Part shown: positions 1 to 8,107 of the stretch, in pieces | Position numbering within the stretch: position 1 is the stretch's first letter | Layout: each line of letters starts with the position of its first letter | Made by a program: the position numbers and the translations under genes | Notes under the pieces: model-generated | The model's input: only the letters and a program-made list of their open reading frames with translations | The model's database searches: none | What the model was told of the DNA's origin: nothing | Assembly: GCA_033725935.1 (NCBI GenBank) | Contig: MU867175.1 | Location: 1-14,042 of the forward strand | Direction: 5' to 3' | From: Cladorrhinum sp. PSN259 | Lineage: Eukaryota > Ascomycota > Sordariomycetes > Sordariales > Podosporaceae | DNA: 14,042 nucleotides

Positions 1-97
1 GCCGTTAAGGTACGGTTTTCCTTGTGTAAATAGCAGTAGAGGGACCGACGAGCCCTGCCAAGGGCATAGCGGTGTACGAAATAATAATAATATATTA
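1..97 (+). mobile_element. 3' end of a Tad1/I-like LINE (body lies left of the window)
   Basis: This stretch matches the 3' end of the - strand LINE at 5154-5228 and, more loosely, the ends of the two ORF1-only elements (4384-4465 and 11225-11306). The shared order is GGTTTTCC, then GGACCG/GAGCC-like blocks, then an AAGGGC-AT-CGGT block and a terminal TACGAA. Similarity to the 5154 copy extends upstream of GGTTTTCC into bases 1-12, so this is a LINE 3' untranslated end and not a transposon terminal repeat. It finishes in AATAATAAT, like the short 3' repeats of I-clade LINEs. At about 98 it abuts a - strand LINE, as expected if this + strand LINE inserted into that older copy. Confidence 0.7.
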
Positions 98-1338
98 TTT
101 AGTAGCTAGGGCTTCGGCCTTTTAATCGAAGGTAATTATGTTTATCGGTTAATTACTAAGTCTTATAGGTTTTATAAAGGTTAGAAGCTTAGGGGGGTCG
201 GGTATCAAGAAGCTTTTATAGCGAGCTTACCGCTCGAGGTTTTATAAGAATTTCGTATCGTTATTTACCTCCTTTAACGTCTCTTTCTAGGCCTTTATAT
301 AAGCTTAATATATAGTCTTTTTAAGTATTCGTAAGCTTGTTTTTAAGGTAGCCTTTATATATTAGCTTAGATCCTTTTTATATAAGCGTTCGGCTTTTTT
401 AGCCTCTTATATAGCCTCCTTAACCTTAGGATTTTATTAATAGGTTCGATACCTATTATATATCTTCCTCTTTAGGGCCGTTATTATGGCTATTTTCGTA
501 AATTTAGCCGTAAGCTAGTCGAAGGCTTATTATAATCTTTTTATAATAATGATCTTAGCTTATAAGCCTTTAGGCCTAATATTTAGTAGGCTAAAGCCCC
601 TTAGTAAGAAAGCTGCCTCCGCTTTTACCTTTTTTCAGTCTAATATCTTCTAATTCTATCCTTCTTAAGCCCTTAATTCTTACCTAAGGCCTTAATTTAC
701 CTTTAATATTTACCGCTAATAATCTAACCTCCCCTTTTCTTTTAGGCCGTAATAAATAGCCCTAAGCCTTATAGTTGCTTAAAATGGTCGATTATAAAGG
801 GCCGGCCCCGCTAATTTCCTTAAGCCTCCTTTATTATAATATTATATAGTATACGTAGGTTTAGGTCTTACTATAATACTAGTTATAGTAAGTCTTCGGC
901 TTTTTATTTTATACGGTTATAATGGTCCTAGAGTAAGTAATATAGGTTAAAGTCCTTTATTAATACTATAGGTAGGTCTGGCTTTTGCCTTATAAGTAGG
1001 GTCGATGGTATTATCTTTATGTCTAATAGGTTATAAATCGACTATATTTCTAGGCCTTCGTTATTATCTGTGGCTTTAATTTATACCTTATAATAGTCCT
1101 TAGAAGCCTTAAAGTCCTATAATTCTATAAGGTACTTTTTATTAATATATAAGGCGGCTCGGCCTTCTAGGGTATAAATTAGGTAGTATTTAGAGCTCCG
1201 TAAGCAGTAGGTTAACTTAATAAAGGTATTAATCTATAGCTCTTAAATAACTAGGACGTTGTATTTCGATTTTTCTAATAGTACTTTAAGGCACTGCTTA
1301 TTTCCTTAGGTATTCTATAATAATAATTTTATTACTAT
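98..1338 (-). pseudogene. LINE ORF2, endonuclease half, heavily mutated
   Basis: Read on the minus strand, this follows the + strand ORF2 at 8105-9346 over its whole length with few indels. It holds the apurinic-like endonuclease (EEP family) that nicks target DNA to prime reverse transcription, followed by the linker towards the RT. The ORF2 start is at 1338, where ATG has become ATA. Recognisable remnants include a DFNL core matching GDFNLHH in the better copy, with the Gly changed to Lys (GGG to AAG). Nearly every CAA, CAG and TGG of the + strand copy is TAA or TAG here, and CpA/TpG are almost absent. The fragment stops at 98, before the RT domain, where another LINE's 3' end abuts it. It encodes nothing functional. 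Confidence 0.85.
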
Positions 1339-2551
1339 TACTAATCTATGGCGTCGTCTTTTTCAATAGATGGGGCCGGGGCTAATGCGGCCTTTAAGGC
1401 TTATATAGCCTGTGTGGCCTATACGGCCTATATAATTGATATAGTCGTAGTCTAAAAGGCTCGCTAGACTTCTTTATTAAACCTAAGCGTCGCTTAAGAC
1501 GGGTATATCCCGGTAATTCTAAATTCTTCTACCTTAGCCGGCCTTTTACGGCGTCTTTTCCAGCTTCCTACCACCTAGAAATCCTCCGTTTTTTTTTTTT
1601 AGCTAAGAGAGGTTATATAAAAATGGGGTTAATAGGCCGAATATAGGCCCAGTCGTAATAGCTATTTCAAAAGTGCGTAATTTAAATTAATAGGCTTTTT
1701 TCCCCCTAAGTTTAGCTTATATAGCCTTCGGGCATTCCTTGGCCCAGGCCGTATGCCCACCTCCATACGCCGGGCACTTACAGTGGGCCTGGTTACTATA
1801 GGTAAGGCACTAGGCTTCCCCGGCTTTAGCTCCCTCCCCATAAGCCCCTATAGCATACCTTAGGTACCTAAGAGCCTTACGGTAATACCGCTATAAATAC
1901 CCCTATTCGAAGCATTTATAATACTATACCGGGGCTAAGGTGGCCTAATACGGCTCGTAATTAAAGATCTAGGACCTCTAAACTATACTATCGTCATAGG
2001 CCTTATAGGGCTCCTCTTAATCGGTAAAGGTTACTATAACTATAGCTCTAATAAACTATAGGTTATAAAGGAGCCTATATTTAACCTTTTCTACCGTCCT
2101 TAAACTAAGCTCCTTATTAAAATCTTCCTTTATAACGTCTTATAGGTTTCCCTTTCTTAATCCTTTTACTAAGACCGTATAAGTTCTTTAAGCCTTTATA
2201 GCTTCTTAACAGAAGGCCTCTTAAATCTATTAATTATTAATCGAATGCTATAGCTTAATAGCCGAATCCTTAAAGGTAATTATAAAATCTCCGCTCGATA
2301 GCTACCTAGCCGTAATAGCACCTTTACATATAGAGACTTAATTAATAGCTTAAACCGTTTCTTATAAGGACCTTTTCTTATATTTTAAAGCTATAATCGA
2401 GCTTTTAACCAGTACTTCCTAGCCTTATTTAACCGGCATTACCTTCTTTAATACGGCCTAAGTAATAGATATTACGGCTATATTAGCCTAGGTCTTAGGC
2501 TATATATTAGCTTAGATATTAATCTCTTTTAAGGCTTCTTTAACCCTTTTA
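1338..2551 (-). pseudogene. LINE ORF1 (zinc-knuckle, gag-like), 5'-truncated
   Basis: This is the minus-strand ORF1 belonging to the same element as the endonuclease fragment at 98-1338. ORF1 proteins of Tad1-like LINEs bind element RNA and carry CCHC zinc knuckles. Remnants of these lie at about 1735-1870, where an EAQC-like block and a final AKECP-like block can be read. A C-terminal run related to (QAT)n lies at about 1385-1440. The amino-terminal third is missing, because the fragment ends at about 2551 where the ORF1-only element begins. It resembles the ORF1 at 2690-4340 but is clearly diverged, so two LINE subfamilies are present. Many in-frame TAA/TAG are seen and the N-terminal reading is uncertain. 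Confidence 0.7.
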
Positions 2552-2689
2552 ACTAATGGGTAAGGGCAGAGGCGCAATCTATGAACCTGGCGACAAAACG
2601 TACGAAAATACCATCATTCAATCGAGCTTAAAAAGCTCTATCCCTCGACGACGGCTTCCAACCGGCGGGGGGCGTAGCGCGTCGCCGCG

Positions 2690-4340
2690 ATGCCTCCAAA
2701 GATGGGGGGAAGAGGCGGGGGAAAGAGGGCGACCGCGATAAGGAAAAGTCCTGCAATGGGGCTTGCCCCATTGCCCGGAAGATCCTAGCTAACCAGAACG
2801 ACGCTAATTAACGAAGAAGACGAGGAAATGGAGGAGGGCGCTGATGAAAGCGGAGATGATAAGGATGAGGACGAGGATGAGGAAGTGTAGCGGAAGCTTT
2901 TAAAGGGGCTAAAGGAAGAGGGTATTGCAGGATTACTAATGGACTTGGTCCCGGGAAAGGACAGTAATAAAGCGTTTTATCTAATCGACGAGCTTGTAAG
3001 AAGAATCGCGAGGATACGGACAAGAATCGAGGTCTTAGAAAAGAAAGGTCCCTTCTCGAAAGGGGCTGATTTCGGGGCTCTATAGAAGGCAATTATAGAA
3101 GAAGTTCAGAAGGCAATCGGGGGGTTAAAAGAGGAGGTTTAAGAAGTAAAGAATAAGGTAAAGAAAGCACTAAAAGTCAGCTTTCAGAAAGGGGGGCCGG
3201 GCATAGGAGCCCGCATTTAGGCGGCAGTGGCTGCCGAAGAGCCCCTAAAGAAGGTTATACCGGGGCGTATTAGGAAAGAGGTCTTAATACGTGGCTTAGT
3301 CGCGCCGGCACTTGCCCGGCGGTCTCCTTAGGAGATCGTTTAGGCAATAAACGGAGTGTCTGAAAAGAAAGGGGCAGTTGCGGCGAGGAAGCTTCCGAGC
3401 GGTAACGTAATGGTCACTTTTTAAGAGGCGAAAATAAAGGAATAGCATATATAAGACGCGAATAAGGAGTGGATTACGAAGGCATTCGGAAAGGAGGTAA
3501 AGGAGGTAAAGAGAACCTTTACGGTCTTAGTAAAAGGGATATTAAAGAGGGATTTAAAGGATACGACGGAGGCAGAATTTAGTAAAATAATTAGATTAAT
3601 GATAATCGAGAGAGTTAAATTTCGAATCCCGGTATTAGGAGGAATAACGAAGGTAACGGCGTTAGTTACGATAACTAGCGAAGAAGAGGCGAAGAAAGCT
3701 TACGACGAAGGGGTCGTCTAGCGAGCCTAGATATTATATTGCGAGCCGTATTAGGCAGTCCTATAAATTACCTAATGCTATAAATACTGGGGATAGGGAT
3801 ATACCTAACGGTTCTATAAGAAATCGGCATTATGCTTACGGTATAATATAACGGCTTATAGGGAGGGTGGGAGGGCAGGAAAGGCCCAGTGCCCTACCTA
3901 TAATAATTAAGTTAGCTTAAGATGTTCGAATTATATAGGGAAGCATCCGGCCTAGGTACGGTAGTGCCCGGAAGCAGTAAAAGCCCGGAATGTAGCTAGG
4001 GAGGCGTATTAGTACCGGCTAAGGATATTCGACCTTACTCTGTTAGAAAAACAAAATCAGAAGCAACGATAGATAACCTTTTAAGGAGGAGGCGAGGAAT
4101 ACTAAGTAGTAGGAAGAAAACGGCCGAGGGGCCGACCCCCCTTAATGGCCGTCGCGATAAAGTAAGCGGCGATTGATCTAAAGCAGGGAAAGCTAAACCT
4201 AGTAACGAGGGATACGACGGGGCCAGGCGTGGCCACTGGTGCCCCGGCTGCCACGGCGGCTGCAGACTAGGATGTAGGAATGCAGGAAGCTTAGACGGGC
4301 TTCCTTTTACCTGTAGTACGAAGAAGTCAAGAGTTAAGGC
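2690..4340 (+). pseudogene. LINE ORF1 (gag-like, three zinc knuckles), left copy
   Basis: The frame starts at ATG 2690 (MPPKMGGRGGGK) and runs without a frameshift for about 1.6 kb. It is interrupted by roughly 25 TAA/TAG codons and no TGA. Visible parts in order: a basic N-terminus; an acidic stretch (EEDEEMEEGADESGDDKDED) at about residues 45-65; a charged, helix-prone region; a central block containing KGILKRDLKDTTEAEF; three zinc-knuckle remnants between 3776 and 3975; a basic RKRPRGRP segment; and an Ala/Thr-rich tail (GVATGAPAATAAA). In the first knuckle CYKYWG-x-GY, two Cys and the His of CX2CX3GHX4C have become Tyr or a stop, each explained by C-to-T or G-to-A. The protein would bind element RNA. 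The C-terminus is cut off by the ORF2 deletion. Confidence 0.85.
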
Positions 4341-4349
4341 CTTAAAAGG

Positions 4350-4465
4350 AGGGTATAGGTTTTTCACCCAGCCAGATAACTGGCATGGTTTTCCTGTATA
4401 ATAAGATAGCTAGCAGGACCGGCGAACCTTTAACTAAAGGGCAATCGGTAGTACGAAATATTATT
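4350..4465 (+). other. LINE 3'-terminal module
   Basis: This is the segment shared by all four LINE ends in the window (also 1-97, and reversed at 5154-5260 and 11225-11340). It begins with a T-rich GGTTTTT block. Here it also contains a small stem, GCCAG-ATAA-CTGGC. It continues through GGTTTTCC and GGACCGGCGA and ends TACGAAAT. In LINEs the 3' end is the part of the RNA recognised by the RT at the start of target-primed reverse transcription, so its retention in an element lacking ORF2 fits mobilisation in trans. That last point is inference. Confidence 0.6.
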
Positions 4466-5153
4466 ATTTATTTAATAAAGATACTTATAATTATGCTAAT
4501 TATTTATTCCGTTATTAAAGGTATTATCGAGAAGACTTTATTACGTATTATATCGATAAATAAATTAAACCCGAGGCTTATTAACTTCTTAATTAACCTA
4601 TCTTTATACGAGCTAAAAATAATAAATCTAGCTAGGAAAATATTTTTATACTGAACACCTTAAGCCGGCTTATAACGTTATAAAATACCCCTAAGCGCGA
4701 AGAAAGTATCCCTGTAATAAACGATATCTAGTTCTCCTTTTCTAAAATATATATAAACTCGGATATAAAAAAAGAGTTTATAAAGGCGTACCCGTTTAAT
4801 AAGAAATATAATTATATTATTAAGGAACTTTAGAAAAAGGGCCTAATTAGCGAAGACGCTAATACCTTTTTTTTTGCCCGGGCTTTTATTCGTAGTTATA
4901 AAGAGCGTATCTTTTCCTAAGTTATAAAGTAAACGTAATAGACCGTTCCCTTTTATTAAAAAGTTATTAACCTATTCGCTCAGTGAACCTTTTATTAATA
5001 TAAAATATTACGATAAACTTTCTTATAAAGCTTCTTAAAGCTTTAGCCGTTAATTCCCCCTAAAAGTTACTTGAGAAAGAAACCTTTAGTTTATTTATAA
5101 TGGTATCCGATAAGTTTTCGAAATAAACGTTATTTATTTTCAGCTATATTATG
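4466..5153 (+). pseudogene. Ty3/gypsy pol fragment: RNase H end, linker, integrase start
   Basis: Three reading frames in succession give a collinear piece of gypsy polyprotein. At about 4559-4650 KLNPRLINFLINLSLYELKI matches the end of RNase H, where chromovirus copies usually read KLNPRQARW. After a frameshift near 4650, TLSRL (about 4656-4672) matches the ALSRL typical of the RNase H-integrase linker, followed by a charged linker. After another shift, VSDKFSK at 5103-5123 matches the first catalytic Asp block of the integrase core (usually DKFSKR). The zinc-binding HHCC part is poorly preserved, and the rest of the integrase is missing because a LINE abuts at 5153. In-frame stops are TAA/TAG. 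The fragment cannot encode an active enzyme. Confidence 0.65.
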
Positions 5154-7559
5154 TATATGTTCGTATACCGCTATGCCCTTAGTGGGGCTCGTCGGTCTCT
5201 TTACTGCTATTTATATAAGGAAAACCGTATCATAAAGGCCGGTTAAAAAACCTCGTATCTATATTATACCGTTATAAAAGGAAGCTAACCGAGTTATAGC
5301 CGCCTTATATTATAGAGTCTATTCCTAGGCTTGCTTCTAGTTCCAGCTCCAGTTTCCTAGCTAGGTTATATTCTAGAAGCCTGCCTGAATCCATTAGCTA
5401 TATTAGAACCTTCCTTACAAGCCTTCCGGCCTTAGGGCTTCCATCTTTTAGGGCCTACTATAAGTCTCTACGGGAGTCAATCCCTAATACTATCTAGGTT
5501 CTTGGTTTCGGTAAGTCTGGGCACCATATTACTAGGTGTTCTACCGATTCCCGGCCGGAGCCGTAAGTATAGTAGGGGGTAGTAATCCCCGGTACGCGGG
5601 CCCGAAAAAGGAAGTCTTTTAGCCCTATAGCCCCTATATAAGCCTATATTAAGAGAGAGCTATAGGCCTTTATTAGTCTTTCGTGCCGTCGAAAGACGGC
5701 CTTATTTATTAAGTCTAGTCCTTTTTCGTCTATTAGCTTCGATAGCCTCTATAGCTTGCCTATTATCTAAGCTTTTTACTGTTTTTTCTAAGCTAATGCC
5801 GAGGCTTCCATAGAGCGCTCTCTTTCGCGGTTACTTTTATTTAGAGCCTTCTAAGACCTTATTATATTTATAGCCTTTTTTATTACTATAGGTACCATAG
5901 GTCTAAGGAAAGGCTTACGGCCTCTAGCCCTAGCCCTGTTTCTTTATGCCCGTAAGACTAGCCTATTATAGGCCTTCTATACTATTATTATTAGTGCTTT
6001 CGGAGGCTTATTAGCTATAGTTATTATCCTATAGATTCTGTCTTCGAAGTCTATAAGCCGCTTATTAAGGTATAAGTCTTATAGTAGTACTTAGATCTCG
6101 GCTTTTAAATAACGTAATAATATAGCCTTATAGTCTCCGGCTACTATATATAGGTTACGGTTTTAGGCCTTGGTTAGGTACTTAGCTAGTCCTATAGGCT
6201 TGCTTATAGGGGGCGTAGGTACATGGAAGCTAAACGCTCCGTAGGCTATGGCACTTCGAATATATTTGGTATATACCTCCTTATAGCGGGCTAGGCCAGG
6301 CCCCTAGATCTTACTAGCTAGCTTAGCTAATATAAAGTCTTATATTTTTAGCTTCTTATTTACGGCCTAGCCGTAGGCTTTTTACGAGAGCTTTTAATTT
6401 AAGAAGACCCTTAGAAAGCGTACTAAGCCTATTAGCTTTATAATATTATAGCCTAATTCGGTAAGGCTGGCTAGGCCTTGCCCGGTAAAGTTAGCTAAGT
6501 ATAATAGCCTAGGCTATTGCGTACGGCCTTTATTAAAGTAGATTAGCTTGCTCTTAGCTATATTAAAGGCTATGCCCCTAATACTCGCCTACTATAGGTA
6601 CGTTTTCTAAGCCTCTTTTAATTACTTTATGTTAGATTCCGGGCTCTTACCGAAGGATAGGAGGTTGGTATCGTCTGCGAAGCCTACTAGGCTAATATAT
6701 AGGTGCTTATTTTTTAAGGCTTTGTATAGGTTAGTAATATATAGTAAGAATAGTATTGGTGAGAGCGGGGACCCTTAGGGGACCTTAGCCCGTACCAGTA
6801 TTAGTTTAGTGGTTTTACCGTTTAAGTATAGGCTGGCCGAACGGCCTGTAAGCTACTACTTAAGCGTATGTAGCAGTTAGCTAAGGTAGTCGAGGGTGCG
6901 GAAGGTATATAGTAATCGGATATGGTTAATTATGTCGAAGGCTCCCGAAATATTAAGCTGTAGTAATGAGGGTATTAGGCCTTGGCGCTAGGCCTCCTGG
7001 ACCTAGGCTATTATTAGCCGTATTGTTAGTTCTGTAGACCTACGTTGTCTATCACCTATCTGCTCGTCCGGGAGGAGGCCTTGTCTCTCTATTATATAGA
7101 TGATCCTCTCCGCTAGTATAGCCTCTATAACCTTCCCTATTGTAGGGAGTAGGGCTATAGGCCTATAGCTAGCCGGGGTCTTGTAGTCTTTGGGCTTCTT
7201 TCCGGGCTTAGCTAGTACTATGGTCTTTGCCTTCTTGAACCTTTCTGGGAACCAGTTGAGCCTGAAGTAAGCCGTAATTATAGCAGTGAGTACTCGGTAG
7301 AGCGGCTCCCTATAGGGCTTTAATAAGCCTATAGGTAGTAGGTCCTCTCCTGGGGCCTTCCACGACCTTATTTTCCTTAGTACTTTGCTAATATCGTATA
7401 TTTTCACCTCCTTCCTAACTTCGAATTCTGGCTGGTCGTATGGCTCTTCGAAGGTTGTATCGTATATGTCGTCGAGGATGGCTGGGGGGCTAGGGAAGAA
7501 TTTGGTGGCTAAGGCTTCGGCCTTCTGGTCGAAGGTGGCTAGGTCTGTCGGTTGGCCAC
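5154..7559 (-). mobile_element. 5'-truncated LINE copy (RT to 3' end)
   Basis: Read from 7559 down to 5154, this LINE begins in the endonuclease-RT linker and runs through the RT and C-terminal region to the GGTTTTCC...TATACGAA 3' end. 5' truncation is the usual outcome of incomplete target-primed reverse transcription. It shares about 57 bp of linker with the 98-2551 fragment (7500-7559 against about 98-155), so the two are separate copies and not halves of one. It is flanked by similar 15-mers: TTCAGCTATATTATG at 5139-5153 and TTTAGCTATAATATA at 7560-7574. That is three mismatches, two of them RIP-type transitions, and they are a possible target-site duplication. Mutation is light at 7000-7559 and much heavier below about 6650. 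Confidence 0.8.
5240..7559 (-). pseudogene. LINE ORF2, reverse transcriptase and C-terminal region
   Basis: The frame is open from 7559 to 7003 (WKAPGEDLLPIG, then YRPIALLPTIGKVIE, the RT finger motifs) and then continues with TAA/TAG interruptions. RT motif A reads LQLNISGAFD: the first catalytic Asp is Asn, from an AAT codon at 6952-6954 where the + strand copy has GAT. Motif C, GFADDTN, is intact, with FADD at 6670-6681. Downstream come a thumb-like region and a C-terminal zinc-binding-like block (about 5517-5575) ending EHLVIWCPDLPKP. In this block the first cysteines of the usual C-x-C pattern appear as Tyr. I see no RNase H domain. The enzyme is dead both through stops and through the Asp-to-Asn change. 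The exact C-terminus is uncertain. Confidence 0.85.
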
Positions 7560-7989
7560 TTTAGCTATAATATACGATAAGTATAAGAGGGTAAAGGTAG
7601 CCAAAGGTATAAAGCCTGATAATAAGTAGAATACCGATAAGACTAGGTATCGCGTTAGTATATTAGAAACTAGTCTTTATATATAGACCTATACCGATAT
7701 AAAAATAATATAGGCCTTGAATTTAAACGACTATAAGCTAATTACCGTTATTAAAGGTATTTCGGTATCTAGGAAAAAGGTCCCTGCTTTTATTATCTTT
7801 CTAGGCCGGACTATTCGCGTAGGCTACCTTAATAATATACTCGATAACGGTATAGTATTAATAGCTACCCAAAGCAGCTATACCAATGACTAAGTCTCCC
7901 TCGAATAGTTCGATTACTAGGAAAATTATTTTAAGCTCGTAAATACAACGAAAAAGCGGTTATTAATTATAGATAATTATAATAATTAT
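7560..7989 (+). pseudogene. pogo/Fot1-type DDE transposase fragment
   Basis: A single frame is broken by about six TAA/TAG codons. It contains LITVIKGISVSRKKVPAFII, then TIRVGYLNNILDNG, then ATQSSYTND-VSLE-FDY-ENYF and RLLIIDNYNNYL. These match in order the DDE_1 core of Tc1/mariner-superfamily pogo/Fot1 transposases (REWVT-IE-IS...P-IIFKG, then TND...W, then LLIDGHGSH). The Asp of the second catalytic block is retained at 7972-7974. Its usual neighbours G-H-G-S-H have become N-Y-N-N-Y, every change a C-to-T or G-to-A. The N-terminal DNA-binding domains, third acidic residue and terminal repeats are absent. The fragment is cut at about 7560 by one LINE and at 7990 by another. Assignment of the first 130 bp is weak. 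Confidence 0.7.
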
Positions 7990-7994
7990 CTAAC

Positions 7995-8057
7995 CAGGCC
8001 ACACAGGCCACACAAGCCGCACAGGCCACACAAGCCATACAAGCCCTGGAGGCCGCA
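7995..8057 (+). repeat. 9-bp coding minisatellite (CARGCCACA-like, about seven units)
   Basis: Seven consecutive 9-bp units, CAR-GCC-NNN (the last a GAG variant), encode the Gln-Ala-x repeats of the ORF1 tail. Being rich in CA, the tract shows that this LINE copy largely escaped RIP. The homologous tract at about 1385-1440 (minus) is degraded, with most CA converted to TA. Unit number may vary between copies. Confidence 0.85.
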
Positions 8058-8105
8058 TTAGCCCCGGCCCCACCCACTGGGGAAGACGACACCATGGATT
8101 GGTAA
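7995..8105 (+). CDS. LINE ORF1 C-terminus (partial, 5' end missing)
   Basis: The frame reads QATQATQAAQATQAIQALEA, then ALAPAPPTGEDDTMDW and a TAA stop at 8103-8105. It is the C-terminal tail of the ORF1 RNA-binding protein, made of short (QA-x) repeats and then an acidic end. The zinc knuckles and everything upstream are missing. A RIP-damaged version of the same tail exists in the minus-strand copy near 1338-1440, which supports the assignment. The stop overlaps the ORF2 start. No intact start codon or promoter belongs to this fragment. Confidence 0.75.
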   Translation, partial: QATQATQAAQATQAIQALEAALAPAPPTGEDDTMDW

Positions 8106-8107
8106 TG
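8103..8107 (+). promoter_or_regulatory. TAATG stop-start overlap coupling ORF1 and ORF2
   Basis: The ORF1 stop TAA (8103-8105) and the ORF2 start ATG (8105-8107) share one base. In other LINEs with this UAAUG arrangement (for example SART1), ORF2 is translated by termination and re-initiation after ORF1. In the mutated minus-strand copy the same site (1336-1340) has become TAATA, which would abolish the ORF2 start. Confidence 0.75.

Larger units (their letters stand above)
2552..4465 (+). mobile_element. ORF1-only LINE derivative, left copy
   Basis: The unit has about 140 bp of 5' sequence, a single frame encoding the gag-like ORF1, and then, without any endonuclease or RT, a LINE 3' end. 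The 3' end is recognisable from about 4350: GGTTTTTCACCCAGCC aligns with GGTTTTTTAACCGGCC just upstream of the 3' end of the 5154-7559 LINE. It then continues GGTTTTCC through TACGAAATATTATT. ORF1 therefore joins the 3' end across a deletion of all of ORF2, with the joint at about 4290-4345. The homologous core (2591-4465) recurs inverted at 11225-13099. The first 39 bases (2552-2590) are not shared with the other copy and are little mutated. I see no clear target-site duplication for this copy. Confidence 0.75.

Noticed and set aside
2808..3092. Minus-strand open frame of 94 codons.
   Set aside because: Antisense shadow of the acidic/charged ORF1 region, low-complexity Pro/Leu/Arg/Phe composition, no start context or domain.
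2690..4340. In-frame TAA/TAG at Gln positions suggested a variant genetic code.
   Set aside because: CAA/CAG still occur in the same frames, Trp codons are hit as well, and CpA/TpG are depleted in non-coding parts too. RIP explains all of this.
4035..4367. A 110-codon open frame on the minus strand, repeated on the plus strand at 11323-11655.
   Set aside because: It is antisense to ORF1 in both arms; its apparent conservation only reflects the near identity of the two copies.
12..5228. GGTTTTCC...TACGAA at 12-95 and inverted at 5154-5226 looked like the terminal inverted repeats of a DNA transposon with TA flanks.
   Set aside because: Similarity continues outside GGTTTTCC, all four copies lie at the 3' side of LINE-type sequence, and the pairs interleave instead of nesting. 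They are LINE 3' ends.
98..7559. The two minus-strand LINE fragments as one interrupted element.
   Set aside because: They overlap by about 57 bp of the same linker sequence and differ in sequence and mutation level.
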